Assembly: GCA_022354845.1 (NCBI GenBank)
Contig: CP031970.1
Span: 930,001 to 994,000, forward strand
From: Streptococcus suis
GTDB lineage: Bacteria; Bacillota; Bacilli; Lactobacillales; Streptococcaceae
Direction: 5' to 3'
DNA length: 64,000 nt
The number at the start of each line of letters is the position of its first letter. The stretch's first letter is position 1. Below the pieces are notes generated by a model. That model had not been told where the DNA came from. It saw only the letters and a list, made by a program, of their open reading frames with translations, and made no database searches. A program made the translations under genes and the position numbers. Shown here piece by piece: positions 10,486-20,744 of the stretch.

Positions 10486-10682
10486 ATGGATTGTAAATAC
10501 TGATAGAGGTCCCCAATTCTTCCTTGAAAATCCAATGGAATTCCATCTCTAAGAATTTGAGTTACTGGGTAATAATCAGGTAAAGTGAGACAACCTGCAA
10601 ATGCGAGTCTTGCTGCTTCCAGATTGTCAAAATCTTGATGTCTCTCAATTTGAAAAGCATCTTTATAAGATATAGTAATCAT
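10479..10682 (-). CDS. DUF4649 family protein
   Basis: Small acidic cytoplasmic protein of 67 residues without signal or membrane segments; I recognise the streptococcal DUF4649 pattern (MITISYKDAFQIERH...). Function unknown. It overlaps the end of the DUF1831 gene by four bases (ATGA arrangement) and is the last gene of the prs operon. Its stop codon lies within the terminator stem. Confidence 0.8.
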   Translation of the reverse strand: MITISYKDAFQIERHQDFDNLEAARLAFAGCLTLPDYYPVTQILRDGIPLDFQGRIGDLYQYLQSID

Positions 10683-11029
10683 AATTTTCCTTCTTTAGTA
10701 AAGATATCACGATCTACCAAACTATCCATCAAGAAGTAAAATTTTTCTTGAATTACTTTATTGTTTTCTGCTTTAAAAATATTCACTAAATGAAGTCCGG
10801 ATTGATCAGTAATATTTATTTTAAAGCCTTGTAGATCTTGATTGATGATGATTTTTAGTAAAAATCCTTGGTTTGAATTTGGGACCTCTTCTAATAAGCG
10901 AGTGAGTTGGTAGTGACCAGCCTTTGTTACCTCAAAGGTATTGTCTCGTAATGTATATTTTTTTACAATTGGACTAATATGGTAAATATAATCGCAATCT
11001 TTCAATGCTACGGTTTGTTGGAATGCCAT
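10679..11029 (-). CDS. DUF1831 family protein
   Basis: Protein of 116 residues matching the DUF1831 family of lactic acid bacteria, commonly encoded directly after a cysteine desulfurase. The ATG at 11029 is preferred to the upstream TTG because GGAGG lies 6-10 bases before it. That ribosome site overlaps the desulfurase stop, implying translational coupling. No catalytic motif or membrane segment is visible. The linkage hints at a role near Fe-S or thio-modification, but this is inference from position only. Confidence 0.85.
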   Translation of the reverse strand: MAFQQTVALKDCDYIYHISPIVKKYTLRDNTFEVTKAGHYQLTRLLEEVPNSNQGFLLKIIINQDLQGFKINITDQSGLHLVNIFKAENNKVIQEKFYFLMDSLVDRDIFTKEGKL

Positions 11030-11030
11030 G

Positions 11031-12146
11031 CTAACCTCCAATAATTATTTTTAAAGCTGATAGTAAGATATCTATTTCTTTTTTGGTATTCAATTCTGAA
11101 AAACTAATACGTACGGATTCTTTTAATCGAGGAGAGTCACTTCCATACATTGCCTCAAGTACATGACTATTTTCAACGACACCTGCTGTGCAAGCAGATC
11201 CAGTGGAAATAGCGATTCCTGCCAAATCTAATCGCATTAGCAATTGTTCGTTGAGTCGTCCTGGAAAGCCAATATTCAGTACATGAGGTAAGTGAGCACC
11301 AGCTTGATTAACGTAAAAATCAAATTCACTTAAATTTTTGAGTGTATAGGATTTCAGATCATGAATATACTCAATATTTTGAATCATTTGTGTTGATTGA
11401 TGGACGAGCGCTGCAGCCATACCTGCAATTGCAGGGAGATTTTCTGTTCCTGCTCTGTGTTGATTTTCTTGCCTCCCACCGTGAATCAGTGAATCGAATT
11501 TGTGAATTGAAGAGTAGAGAAAACCAATCCCTTTCGGTCCATGGAATTTATGGGCAGAAGCGGACAGAAAATCAATACCAAGTTCTTGTGGTTTGATTGG
11601 AATTTTCCCAACTACTTGAACAGCATCGACATGGAATACAGCTTGATGTTGAGACAAGAGAGAACTGATTTCCCTTATAGGTAGCAGTTGCCCAGTCTCG
11701 TTATTGGCATACATGACACTAACAAGAATTGTATCAGGTCGTAGGGCTTCTTTAATCTGTTGAGCTGTGATTTCTTGATTTTCTGGCTTTATATATGTAA
11801 TTTCAAAGCCGAAACGTTGCTCTAAGTATTCCATGGTATGCAACACAGCATGGTGTTCAATGGCTGTTGTAATAAGGTGTTTTCCACGATGCATATTTGC
11901 TAAAGCATAACCTTGAATAGCAAGATTATCTGCTTCAGATCCGCCAGATGTGAAAATGATTGTATCAGGACTTACAGAAAGTACTCTGGCAATGTCTGCT
12001 CGTGCTTTTCTGAGTACTTTGTTAGCATCTCGGCCAAATCCGTGGATGCTGGAAGGATTTCCATAGTGACGTTGAGTAACTTCAAACATGCTTGATATGG
12101 CTGCCTGAGATAGAGCAGTAGTAGCAGCATTATCTAAATATATCAA
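11031..12146 (-). CDS. Cysteine desulfurase (NifS/IscS-like)
   Basis: PLP enzyme that takes sulfur from cysteine and passes it as persulfide to tRNA-thiolation or Fe-S partners. The 371 residues form a class V aminotransferase fold. The PLP lysine is in SASAHKFHGPKG near residue 205 and the persulfide Cys in STGSACTAG near 325. The N-terminal MIYLDNAATT is typical. It starts 11 bases after the prs stop on the minus strand and is followed at once by DUF1831. S. suis usually has a second, suf-linked desulfurase elsewhere, so this copy more likely serves tRNA modification, although that is inference. The start is fixed by the conserved N-terminus. Confidence 0.94.
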   Translation of the reverse strand: MIYLDNAATTALSQAAISSMFEVTQRHYGNPSSIHGFGRDANKVLRKARADIARVLSVSPDTIIFTSGGSEADNLAIQGYALANMHRGKHLITTAIEHHAVLHTMEYLEQRFGFEITYIKPENQEITAQQIKEALRPDTILVSVMYANNETGQLLPIREISSLLSQHQAVFHVDAVQVVGKIPIKPQELGIDFLSASAHKFHGPKGIGFLYSSIHKFDSLIHGGRQENQHRAGTENLPAIAGMAAALVHQSTQMIQNIEYIHDLKSYTLKNLSEFDFYVNQAGAHLPHVLNIGFPGRLNEQLLMRLDLAGIAISTGSACTAGVVENSHVLEAMYGSDSPRLKESVRISFSELNTKKEIDILLSALKIIIGG

Positions 12147-12157
12147 AGACTGTACTC

Positions 12158-13135
12158 CTAGTTTTCTTTTTCTGGATTTGTAAATTTAAAGAGCGGGCTG
12201 AGTGGACGATGTTCTTGAATGCGGTGAATAGCATCAGCGATTAAGTCACTTGCAGTTAGGAATGCGATGTTTTTTGGATGTTGTTCTTTACTTGCAACTG
12301 AGTCAGTCACTAAAATTTCTTTTATAGATGTTTCATCCAACAATTGCGCAGCTGTTCCAGCGAAAAGACCATGGCTGGCAACAGCGTAAATCTCAGTAGC
12401 TCCGCCATCTTCAACAATTTTTGAGGCTTGTGAGAATGTACGGCCAGTATTTAAAATGTCATCGACCAAGATTGCTTTTTTACCAGCTACGTCACCGATG
12501 ATATAGCCTTCTGCACGGTCAGAATCGTCTTGAGCATAATCAATAATCGCAATCGGAGCATTCAAAAATTCTGCAATATTACGAGCACGCTTGATACCGG
12601 AATTTTTTGGACTGACAATGACGACATCCTCACCGCAGAGTCCTTTTTGCATGTAGTATGATGCGAACAATGGTTCAGTCAGCAGGTTATCTACTGGAAT
12701 ATCAAAGAAACCTTGAATTTGAGAAGCGTGTAAATCAAGAGTCAATACACGATCGATACCTGCTTTAACAAGCATATTTGCAACTAGTTTTGCTGTAATT
12801 GGTTCACGTGGTGCAGCAGTGCGGTCTTGACGAGCATAGCCGAAATATGGAATGACAGCAGTTACTGAGTTTGCACTTGCACGTTTACATGCATCAATCA
12901 TGATAAGCAATTCCAAAAGGTGGTTGTTGACTGGAAAACTAGTTGATTGAATAATATAAACGTCAACGCCACGAACGCTCTCTTCAATATTTATTTGAAT
13001 TTCTCCATCTGAGAATTGGCGAGAAGAAAGTTTTCCTAGAGGCAGTCCAGCAGCGGCTGCTATTTTTTCAGCGATATCACGGTTACTGTTTAGCGAGAAT
13101 AGTTTAATTTTATGATCACCAGTTGGTTGAACCAT
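12158..13135 (-). CDS. prs: Ribose-phosphate pyrophosphokinase
   Basis: Makes PRPP from ribose-5-phosphate and ATP for purine, pyrimidine, His and NAD synthesis. At 325 residues the length is normal. Two phosphoribosyltransferase-like domains are present: the ATP/Mg loop around [22 protein letters not shown] and the PRPP-binding loop [13 protein letters not shown] near residue 220. The flexible catalytic loop contains [17 protein letters not shown]. Starts at ATG 13135 with AAAAGGAG upstream on the minus strand, and heads the operon with the cysteine desulfurase. PRPP synthetase and (p)ppGpp synthetase (relQ, 0.8 kb away, divergent) both act on nucleotide pools. Confidence 0.97.
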   Translation of the reverse strand: MVQPTGDHKIKLFSLNSNRDIAEKIAAAAGLPLGKLSSRQFSDGEIQINIEESVRGVDVYIIQSTSFPVNNHLLELLIMIDACKRASANSVTAVIPYFGYARQDRTAAPREPITAKLVANMLVKAGIDRVLTLDLHASQIQGFFDIPVDNLLTEPLFASYYMQKGLCGEDVVIVSPKNSGIKRARNIAEFLNAPIAIIDYAQDDSDRAEGYIIGDVAGKKAILVDDILNTGRTFSQASKIVEDGGATEIYAVASHGLFAGTAAQLLDETSIKEILVTDSVASKEQHPKNIAFLTASDLIADAIHRIQEHRPLSPLFKFTNPEKEN

Positions 13136-13255
13136 TTGAGAAACTCCTTTTTTAATGCTTTTTTATGAAAAATCATAAAAGTAATTTAACAACACATAAC
13201 TCTATTTTATCAAAAAATCCTATTTTTTTCAGTAGTAAAGTCAAAAAAATCAGCT

Positions 13256-13831
13256 TTATTGAGCTGATTTTATCTGAGCTGCAGTTCGAGCTACTTTGCT
13301 ACTAGCGTATTTGAATTGGATAGATTTTTTCTTTAGGAATTCATCGAATAGTATTTTCCCTTCTTCAGCGTCTGATACTTCAACTTCTAGTTCATAATCC
13401 GTTTGCCCCAAATAGTCATTCTCATCAAGGGCTATCAATCCGATTGAGGTTTCTTTTTCCAATCGCTTGGTCTTTAAATGTCCCCAAACTGCTAGTTGAT
13501 TTAATGGAATTGATGTTTTAGAAATAATATCAGAGATTGGACCGGATGGAAGTTCAAAATGGTCAATATAGCCCTGTGCAGTTTTAATATCTAACAATTG
13601 ATTGTATTCATGATTTCCGATTTCTTGAGGAATTTTCAATGTTAGCTCTGCTATATCCGCAAACGTACGAATGCGAAGCGAAAAGCGGTGGTTTTTCATG
13701 TCAAGATTCGGAGTATCAATGTAGTAGTTAGTTTGATAGATGGGGGTAATATCAGAAAATTCAGAGAGGAGCCGATTATATTCTGATTTTGTTAACAAGG
13801 TTTTATACTCAATTTCGAGATGGTTTTTCAT
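13256..13831 (-). CDS. CYTH domain protein
   Basis: A 191-residue CYTH-family protein, a tunnel-fold enzyme group that hydrolyses triphosphates (tripolyphosphate or thiamine triphosphate) or, rarely, cyclises ATP. The hallmark ExExK is seen as EIEYK at residues 6-10, and basic residues (RIRT, LKTKR) with acidic ELEVEVSD follow at expected positions. It is divergent from relQ with only 86 bases between them, an arrangement kept in many streptococci. The substrate cannot be told from sequence; inorganic triphosphatase is most likely. Confidence 0.88.
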   Translation of the reverse strand: MKNHLEIEYKTLLTKSEYNRLLSEFSDITPIYQTNYYIDTPNLDMKNHRFSLRIRTFADIAELTLKIPQEIGNHEYNQLLDIKTAQGYIDHFELPSGPISDIISKTSIPLNQLAVWGHLKTKRLEKETSIGLIALDENDYLGQTDYELEVEVSDAEEGKILFDEFLKKKSIQFKYASSKVARTAAQIKSAQ

Positions 13832-13917
13832 ACAGAAAACCCTTTCATATGTTATAATATATTCGTCTTTGTGTTATTCTAATACATTTTAATAGTTTTT
13901 ACAAGAAAGGGGACCTT

Positions 13918-14589
13918 ATGGAATTTAATTGGGAAGAATTTTTAGATCCCTATATTCAGACAGTGGGAGAATTAAAGATTAAATTAAGGGGTGTTCGGAA
14001 ACAATACCGCAAAGCCAATCGTCATTCTCCAATTGAATTTGTTACTGGTCGAGTTAAGCCGATTGAGTCTATTCAAGAGAAAATGGCGCTTAGGCACATT
14101 AATTTGGAACATTTGGCTCAAGATATGCAAGATATTGCAGGCGTCCGTATTATGGTACAATTTGTTGATGACATCGAGGAAGTGTTGGCTATCCTCCGTA
14201 AACGGCAAGATATGCAAATTGTCCATGAACGCGATTATATCAATAATATGAAGGCCTCTGGCTATCGTTCTTACCATGTAGTGATATCTTATCCAGTTGA
14301 TACCATAAATGGAAATAAAACTGTTTTGGCAGAAATTCAAATTCGCACCCTTTCAATGAATTTTTGGGCTACTATTGAACATTCACTCAATTACAAATAT
14401 AAAGGGAATTTTCCTGAAGAAATTAAAAAGCGTTTGGAAATTACCGCAAAGATAGCTTATCAATTAGACGAGGAGATGCGAAAAATCCGCGACGACATTC
14501 AAGAGGCTCAGGCACTCTTTGATCCTGCTTATCGAAAGTTGAATGACGGCGTTGGAAATAGCGATGATACAGATGAAGAATACAGGTAG
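13918..14589 (+). CDS. relQ: Small alarmone synthetase RelQ
   Basis: Single-domain (p)ppGpp synthetase. At 223 residues it contains only the synthetase fold without an HD hydrolase, TGS or ACT domain. Visible motifs are [25 protein letters not shown] for GTP and metal binding, and [23 protein letters not shown] 13918 lies behind AAAGGGG. An extended -10 (TGTTATAAT, 13850-13858) provides the promoter. The 3' end overlaps nadK, starting the operon relQ-nadK-rluA-pta, which is conserved in streptococci. Confidence 0.96.
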   Translation: MEFNWEEFLDPYIQTVGELKIKLRGVRKQYRKANRHSPIEFVTGRVKPIESIQEKMALRHINLEHLAQDMQDIAGVRIMVQFVDDIEEVLAILRKRQDMQIVHERDYINNMKASGYRSYHVVISYPVDTINGNKTVLAEIQIRTLSMNFWATIEHSLNYKYKGNFPEEIKKRLEITAKIAYQLDEEMRKIRDDIQEAQALFDPAYRKLNDGVGNSDDTDEEYR

Positions 14590-15391
14590 AAAAAAAGTCG
14601 CATTGCTCGCCAGTCGGAACCCAAAAAGCGAGGTTGTTTCTAAGGAGCTTTGGAAAAGGTTAAGAGAAGAGAATTTTATTTTAACACCTAAAAATCCAGA
14701 TATTGTTATTTCAATCGGTGGTGATGGCATGCTTTTATCAGCCTTTCATAAATATGAGAAGTTGATAGATCGGGTCCGTTTTGTCGGTATTCATACTGGG
14801 CATTTAGGATTTTATACTGATTATCGGGACTTTGAGGTTGAAAATCTTGTCGAGAATTTAAAATTAGATACGGGAGCGCGTGTTTCTTATCCGATTTTAA
14901 ATGTAAAAGTGAAATTGACGGATGGAAGAATCGTTGAAATGAAAGCTCTCAACGAGGCGACAATCAAGCGCTTGTCTAAAACGATGGTAGCAGATATTAT
15001 TATCAATAATGTGCCATTTGAACGTTTTCGTGGCGATGGTATTTCAGTTTCAACACCAACTGGTTCAACTGCCTATAATAAGTCACTTGGTGGAGCAGTA
15101 TTGCACCCTACAATTGAGGCCTTGCAAATAGCTGAAGTGGCTAGTTTAAACAATCGTGTTTACAGGACACTTGGGTCTTCCATCGTTGTGCCGAAAAAAG
15201 ACAAGATTGTTATTGAACCAAAACATAGTGATCGCTACTCCATAGCGGTGGATAATAAAACGATTATCTACGACAACATTGATTGCATTGAGTATCAGAT
15301 TGACAATAGCAAAATCCATTTTGTTGCGACACCTAGCCACACTAGTTTTTGGAATCGTGTTAAGGATGCCTTTATTGGAGAGGTGGAGTAA
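14573..15391 (+). CDS. nadK: NAD kinase
   Basis: Phosphorylates NAD to NADP. The diagnostic motif GGDGMLLSA is near residue 45. LNEATIKR provides the NE motif, and [21 protein letters not shown] is present. The start is uncertain: ATGs at 14564 and 14573 are in frame and both overlap the end of relQ. 14573 gives 272 residues, the usual streptococcal length. Stop and next start overlap (TAATG), so rluA-type translation is coupled. Confidence 0.95.
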   Translation: MKNTGRKKVALLASRNPKSEVVSKELWKRLREENFILTPKNPDIVISIGGDGMLLSAFHKYEKLIDRVRFVGIHTGHLGFYTDYRDFEVENLVENLKLDTGARVSYPILNVKVKLTDGRIVEMKALNEATIKRLSKTMVADIIINNVPFERFRGDGISVSTPTGSTAYNKSLGGAVLHPTIEALQIAEVASLNNRVYRTLGSSIVVPKKDKIVIEPKHSDRYSIAVDNKTIIYDNIDCIEYQIDNSKIHFVATPSHTSFWNRVKDAFIGEVE

Positions 15392-16281
15392 TGCGATTTG
15401 ATTTTGTTGCGGATCAGCACACAAAGGTGAAAACTTTTTTAAAAGCCCAGGGAGTTTCCAAAGGACTTTTGGCAAAAATTAAATATACAGGTGGTAGTAT
15501 TTTGGTCAATGGTAGTGAACAGAATGCTACTTACTTGCTTGAAATCGGAGATAGCGTTACAATAAACATACCTGCGGAAGAAGATGCCACTGGAAGTTTG
15601 AAACCGATTTCTTTTCCTTTGGATATTGTCTATGAGGATGAACATTTTTTAGCAATCAACAAGCCTGTTGGTTATGCCTCTATTCCTTCGATTCTCCATT
15701 CTTCTACAATTGCTAATTTCGTTAAAGGATATTTAGTCGAACAAAAATATGAAAACAAACAGGTTCACATTGTAACGCGATTAGATCGAGATACATCTGG
15801 GATCATGTTGTTTGCTAAGCATGGCTATGCCCATGCCCGATTAGATAAACAATTACAGACGAAGCAAATTAGTAAGAGATATTTCGCCTTGGTTCGAGGG
15901 GATGGGGAGTTAGAGCAAGAAGGGGATATTATTGCCCCTATTGGTCGACCAGAGGATAGTATTATTACTCGTTGTGTAACGCAGAATGGGAAGTATGCTC
16001 ATACTTCTTATAAACTTGTCCAGTCTTGGGGCAATATTCATCTTGTGGATATACAACTACATACAGGGCGCACTCATCAGATACGTGTCCATTTTGCCCA
16101 TATTGGATTTCCACTACTTGGTGATGATTTATATGGTGGGAGTTTAGAGTGTGGAATTGAGCGTCAAGCTCTTCATTGCCACAATCTTGTGTTTACTAAC
16201 CCTTTTTCAGTCGAAAGGGTTGATTTGGAAGCAGCGCTTCCGGAGGATTTTCAGGCTGTTATCAATCAGTTAAAAAGTTAA
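15391..16281 (+). CDS. RluA-family pseudouridine synthase
   Basis: Converts uridine to pseudouridine in rRNA or tRNA. It has 296 residues, with an S4-like N-terminal RNA-binding part (about 1-75) and a catalytic domain with RLDRDTSGIMLF, whose second Asp is the catalytic residue. HTGRTHQIRVHF is the second family motif. It overlaps nadK by one base. The sub-family (RluD-like, acting on 23S rRNA) is likely but the target site cannot be read from sequence. Confidence 0.92.
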   Translation: MRFDFVADQHTKVKTFLKAQGVSKGLLAKIKYTGGSILVNGSEQNATYLLEIGDSVTINIPAEEDATGSLKPISFPLDIVYEDEHFLAINKPVGYASIPSILHSSTIANFVKGYLVEQKYENKQVHIVTRLDRDTSGIMLFAKHGYAHARLDKQLQTKQISKRYFALVRGDGELEQEGDIIAPIGRPEDSIITRCVTQNGKYAHTSYKLVQSWGNIHLVDIQLHTGRTHQIRVHFAHIGFPLLGDDLYGGSLECGIERQALHCHNLVFTNPFSVERVDLEAALPEDFQAVINQLKS

Positions 16282-16302
16282 TAAAATTTAAGGAGTTTGC
16301 TC

Positions 16303-17277
16303 ATGAAAATTTTTGAACAGCTAGTTAGCAAGCTAGAGGGAAAAAAAGTTCGTATTGTTTTACCTGAAGGTGAAGAACCTCGTATCCTTCAAGCGACGAA
16401 GCGTTTGGTGAATGAATCAGATGTAGTGCCAGTCTTGCTTGGTAACCCAGAACGTATCAAGATTTATTTGGAAATTGAAGGTATTACTGAAGGGTTTGAA
16501 ATCATTGATCCTGCTCATTATGATAAGTATGATGAGATGGTTGGAGCTTTTGTGGAACGCCGTAAAGGGAAGGTAACGGAAGAACAAGCTCATGAATTAT
16601 TGAAAGATGTCAATTACTTTGGTGTCATGTTGGTTTACATGGGCGTTGTAGAAGGAATGGTTTCTGGTGCTATTCACTCAACTGCCTCAACAGTTCGTCC
16701 TGCGCTTCAAATTATTAAGACTGAGCCAGGTGTTTCTAAAACATCCGGTGCCTTCTTGTTGGTGAAAGGTGAAGAACGCTATATCTTTGGTGACTGTGCC
16801 ATAAACATTGATCCAGATGCCCAAACATTGGCAGAAATTGCAATTAACTCTGCACGTACTGCAAAAATGTTTAGTATTGATCCAAAAGTTGCGATGCTTA
16901 GCTATTCTACAAAAGGCTCTGGTGCGGGTCCTAAAGTGGATAAGGTTGTTGAAGCTACAAAAATTGCTCAAAAATTGCGTCCAGAATTGGATTTGGATGG
17001 TGAATTACAATTTGATGCAGCCTTTGTTCCAACTACTGGTAAATTAAAAGCTCCAGGTTCAAAAGTAGCAGGCCAAGCGACTGTATTTATCTTCCCTGGT
17101 ATTTCAGCAGGTAATATTGGTTACAAAATTGCTGAACGTATGGGTGGATTCGCGGCTGTCGGTCCGGTTTTACAAGGGTTGAACCAACCGGTAAATGACT
17201 TGTCTCGTGGTTGTAACCCAGACGATGTTTATAATTTGACATTGATTACGGCGGTTCAAGCTTTGGAGCACCGTTAA
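16303..17277 (+). CDS. pta: Phosphate acetyltransferase
   Basis: Interconverts acetyl-CoA and acetyl phosphate in the acetate branch of mixed-acid fermentation. At 324 residues this is the short form without the N-terminal DRTGG region. Family blocks include SGAIHSTASTVRPALQ and SYSTKGSGAGP. ATG 16303 follows AAGGAG at 8-13 bases; an upstream TTG is less likely. It is the last gene of the relQ group in many streptococci. Here the ABC exporter starts one base after its stop with GGAG inside the pta end. Confidence 0.97.
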   Translation: MKIFEQLVSKLEGKKVRIVLPEGEEPRILQATKRLVNESDVVPVLLGNPERIKIYLEIEGITEGFEIIDPAHYDKYDEMVGAFVERRKGKVTEEQAHELLKDVNYFGVMLVYMGVVEGMVSGAIHSTASTVRPALQIIKTEPGVSKTSGAFLLVKGEERYIFGDCAINIDPDAQTLAEIAINSARTAKMFSIDPKVAMLSYSTKGSGAGPKVDKVVEATKIAQKLRPELDLDGELQFDAAFVPTTGKLKAPGSKVAGQATVFIFPGISAGNIGYKIAERMGGFAAVGPVLQGLNQPVNDLSRGCNPDDVYNLTLITAVQALEHR

Positions 17278-17278
17278 T

Positions 17279-19015
17279 ATGAGATTTTTATCACGGTATT
17301 TTAAGGACTATATCAAGGAATCCATTCTAGGTCCAGTTTTCAAGTTATTGGAAGCTAACTTTGAACTTTTTGTTCCGTTGATAATCGCCTATATCGTAGA
17401 TACAATTATTCCAAATGGCAACCGGGGAGACCTGGTTGCTATGCTTTTATTACTAGTTGGACTCGCTTGTATTGGAATTATTGTCTCGATTATAGCGCAA
17501 TATTTCTCAGCCAAAGCAGCAGTCGGAGTGACAAAAGCATTAACGAATGATTTGTATCAGAAAGTCCTTTCTCTTCCAAAATCAAGTCGAGACATACTTT
17601 CATCTGCCAGTTTATTAACCAGATTGACGAGTGATACTTTGCAGGTTCAAACAGGTATCAATACTTTTTTACGTTTATTCCTACGGGCTCCGATTGTCGT
17701 ATTTGGTTCACTGATCATGGCATTCTATATTAGCCCAAGTCTATCAATCTATTTTCTAGGAATGATTCTACTGTTGTTGGTCATCGTAACAGGGATTTCA
17801 GTCCTGACCAGTCGTATTTACCAATCTATTCGAAAGGAATTAGATGGTTTGGTAGGACAGGTACGAGAAACGATTACTGGCTGGAGAGTGATTCGAGCTT
17901 TTGGGCAGAGAGAGCGGGAAATCAAGACATTTCAAGGCATAAATCAACGATATAAGAAGCAACAGCTAAAGGCTGGTTTTTGGTCCAGTCTCTTATCGCC
18001 TTTGACGTTTTTGGTAGTTAATGGGACCTTGATTCTTCTCATCTGGCAGGGCAATAGTGCTATTTCCGATAATCGTTTGGAGCAAGGAATGCTGGTTGCT
18101 CTAATCAATTATCTTCTTCAAATTTTAGTTGAATTGGTGAAATTGATTATGGTTGTGACAACTCTTAATCAGACCTATATTTCAGCACAGCGTATTCAAG
18201 AGGTTTTTGAGCAGAAATCTGAAGATGTGGATGCCAATTTGCCAGTAATTTATAGTAGAGACAAGGAATTGATTTTTTCTGTGAACCATCTTTCCTTTTC
18301 TTATCCAAAATCTGCTGAGGAATCACTAATTGATATTGATTTTGAATTATGTAAGAGACAGTTTATGGGTCTGATTGGTGGGACTGGTTCAGGGAAATCA
18401 ACCTTAGTAGACCTTTTACAGGCACTTTATTCCATACCGACCAGCCAACTCTCTTTCTTTATTGAGGGGAAAAGTCCTAGGAATTTGAAAGAGTGGCGGC
18501 AGCAATTAGCTATCGTTCCACAACAGGCTCAGCTTTTTGCTGGGACTGTGCGTTCTAACCTGTCATTAGGCTTAGAAAGTGTATTGGACAGTGAGTTATG
18601 GGCAGCGCTAGAAATCGCACAGGCTAAGTCCTTCATTGAGGACAAAGGAGGCTTGGATAGTCCTGTCGAAGCCTTTGGGAAAAATTTTTCTGGTGGACAG
18701 CGTCAACGTTTGACCATTGCACGCGCTATTTTACAGAAAGCACCGATATTGGTTTTAGATGACGCGACCTCTGCTTTGGATTATCTGACAGAGAGTCGGT
18801 TATTGTCCGCGATTCGTCGTGCATTTCCTGAGCAAACCTTAATAATGGTATCTCAGAGAACCAATAGTTTACGAACAGCTGATCAGATTTTGGTCTTGGA
18901 TCAAGGGCGTCAAGTGGGACTTGGCCGTCATGAAGACTTGCTGAGAAGCTCTGCCATTTACCAAGAAATCGATCAATCACAACATAGGGAGGAGGACAGC
19001 CATGAAACAATCTAG
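17279..19015 (+). CDS. Heterodimeric ABC exporter, subunit 1 (degenerate ATP site)
   Basis: Half-transporter of 578 residues: six-helix membrane domain (about 15-310) and nucleotide-binding domain (about 345-570). Walker A is GGTGSGKST and the signature is FSGGQRQR. Walker B reads LVLDDATSALD, with Asp instead of the catalytic Glu, so this subunit contributes a degenerate ATP site. It overlaps the second subunit by 14 bases. This is the pattern of LmrCD/BmrCD/PatAB multidrug exporters. Fluoroquinolone or dye export by such a pair is known in streptococci, but the substrate here is unproven and I assign no symbol. Confidence 0.92.
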   Translation: MRFLSRYFKDYIKESILGPVFKLLEANFELFVPLIIAYIVDTIIPNGNRGDLVAMLLLLVGLACIGIIVSIIAQYFSAKAAVGVTKALTNDLYQKVLSLPKSSRDILSSASLLTRLTSDTLQVQTGINTFLRLFLRAPIVVFGSLIMAFYISPSLSIYFLGMILLLLVIVTGISVLTSRIYQSIRKELDGLVGQVRETITGWRVIRAFGQREREIKTFQGINQRYKKQQLKAGFWSSLLSPLTFLVVNGTLILLIWQGNSAISDNRLEQGMLVALINYLLQILVELVKLIMVVTTLNQTYISAQRIQEVFEQKSEDVDANLPVIYSRDKELIFSVNHLSFSYPKSAEESLIDIDFELCKRQFMGLIGGTGSGKSTLVDLLQALYSIPTSQLSFFIEGKSPRNLKEWRQQLAIVPQQAQLFAGTVRSNLSLGLESVLDSELWAALEIAQAKSFIEDKGGLDSPVEAFGKNFSGGQRQRLTIARAILQKAPILVLDDATSALDYLTESRLLSAIRRAFPEQTLIMVSQRTNSLRTADQILVLDQGRQVGLGRHEDLLRSSAIYQEIDQSQHREEDSHETI

Positions 19016-20744
19016 TTTTAAGGAACTGGTCAGATTGGTTTTAGGCCAACCCTTTCGAATGTCCTTGATGTTGGTGGGAACTGTGGTGCAGGTGCTTCTG
19101 ACAGTTTATCTGCCTATCTTGATTGGTCAGGCAGTTGATGCAGTATTGATAGCGGATGGTCAGGTCTTGCTAGGGATAATTGGAAAAATGGTGATGCTTA
19201 TCTTGCTTAATACGCTGGTGCAATGGTATCTCCCACTAGTAACCAATCGCTTGGTTTATGGAATGGTGGCTGACTTGCGTGAACAGGTCTATGTTAGGCT
19301 GCACCACATGCCCTTGTCTTATCTGGATCGTCATTCAGTTGGTGATTTGGTAGCTCGTTTTTCAAGTGATAGTGAGCAATTAACCAACGGACTCTTAATG
19401 GTTTTCAATCAATTTTTCATAGGTATCTTGACCATTTTCTTAACCATTTTCACTATGGCTAGGCTTGACTTGACGATGATGTTGGTTGTTGTTGCCCTGA
19501 CTCCTGTGTCTCTGCTTGTTGCACGGTATATCGCTAAGAAATCCTATGGTTATTATAGAAAACAAACACAGGCACGTGGGAAGCAATCTCAACTTTTGGA
19601 AGAGTCCATCAGTCAACTGACCTTGGTCCAATCTTTCAATGCTCAAGAGCAATTTACGCATGGTTTTCAAGTTGTGAATGAACAGTATGCGACCTATTCC
19701 CAACAGGCTATCTTTGCCTCTTCAACGGTCAATCCAAGTACGCGGTTTATCAATGCTATTATCTATGCCTTACTTGCAGGACTTGGAGCGCTGAGAATTA
19801 TGGCAGGGCAGTTTACAGTGGGTTCACTGACAACTTTTCTCAATTATGCTAGTCAGTACAGCAAGCCCTTTAATGATATTTCCTCGGTCCTATCGGAATT
19901 GCAGAGCGCTTTAGCTTGTGCAGACAGGCTGTTTGCTATCTTGGCTCTAGATAGCATTGACGATCAGGCTGAGCGGAAAATCGATTCGGAGGAGTTGAAG
20001 GGAGCTATTTCCTTTGACAATGTATCTTTCTCATACAGCCCTGACCGTTCTCTGATAGAACATTTGGACATTGATGTCGAAGCTGGACAAAAGGTAGCCA
20101 TTGTTGGACCTACTGGTGCAGGTAAATCAACCATGATTAACCTGCTTATGCGCTTCTACGATGTAACGGCTGGTCAGATTGTCTTAGATGGGGTTCCGAT
20201 TAGCCAGTACAGTCGTGAGGATCTTCGCAGACAGATTGGGATGGTTTTACAGGAGACTTGGATCAAATCTGGTACCATTCATGATAATATTGCCTATGGC
20301 TATCCAAATGCCACGCGGGAATTGGTCATTGAGGCGGCTAAGGCAGCTAATGCAGACTTCTTTATTCGTCAGCTTCCACGAGGCTATGATACAGTTTTGG
20401 CAGATGGAGGAGAAGCCTTATCCCAAGGTCAACGTCAGCTCTTGTCTATTGCTCGTGTCTTTGTCAAGATACCTAAAATCCTGATTTTAGACGAGGCGAC
20501 TTCTTCTATTGATACACGGACAGAAATTTTAGTACAAGAAGCATTTGCCAAATTGATGGAAGGACGGACCAGTTTTATTATTGCTCATCGCCTATCAACC
20601 ATTCAATCAGCTGACTTGATTTTAGTCATGGTGGATGGAAAAATTGTTGAACAAGGAAATCATAGAGAGTTGATGAAGGAGCAGGGTGTATATTACCAAA
20701 TGCAAATGAGTCAGCAATCAGAGGAGGATGAACGTGTTAGATAA
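19002..20744 (+). CDS. Heterodimeric ABC exporter, subunit 2 (canonical Walker B)
   Basis: Partner half-transporter of 580 residues with membrane domain (about 15-310) and ATPase domain (about 340-570). Walker A GPTGAGKST and Walker B LILDEATSSID are complete, but the signature is LSQGQRQL with Gln in place of the second residue's usual Gly. In the sandwich dimer its Walker motifs pair with the intact signature of subunit 1 to make the one working site, while the altered signature faces subunit 1's degenerate Walker B. GAGGAGGAC precedes its ATG. The stop lies inside the thioesterase gene. Confidence 0.92.
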   Translation: MKQSSFKELVRLVLGQPFRMSLMLVGTVVQVLLTVYLPILIGQAVDAVLIADGQVLLGIIGKMVMLILLNTLVQWYLPLVTNRLVYGMVADLREQVYVRLHHMPLSYLDRHSVGDLVARFSSDSEQLTNGLLMVFNQFFIGILTIFLTIFTMARLDLTMMLVVVALTPVSLLVARYIAKKSYGYYRKQTQARGKQSQLLEESISQLTLVQSFNAQEQFTHGFQVVNEQYATYSQQAIFASSTVNPSTRFINAIIYALLAGLGALRIMAGQFTVGSLTTFLNYASQYSKPFNDISSVLSELQSALACADRLFAILALDSIDDQAERKIDSEELKGAISFDNVSFSYSPDRSLIEHLDIDVEAGQKVAIVGPTGAGKSTMINLLMRFYDVTAGQIVLDGVPISQYSREDLRRQIGMVLQETWIKSGTIHDNIAYGYPNATRELVIEAAKAANADFFIRQLPRGYDTVLADGGEALSQGQRQLLSIARVFVKIPKILILDEATSSIDTRTEILVQEAFAKLMEGRTSFIIAHRLSTIQSADLILVMVDGKIVEQGNHRELMKEQGVYYQMQMSQQSEEDERVR

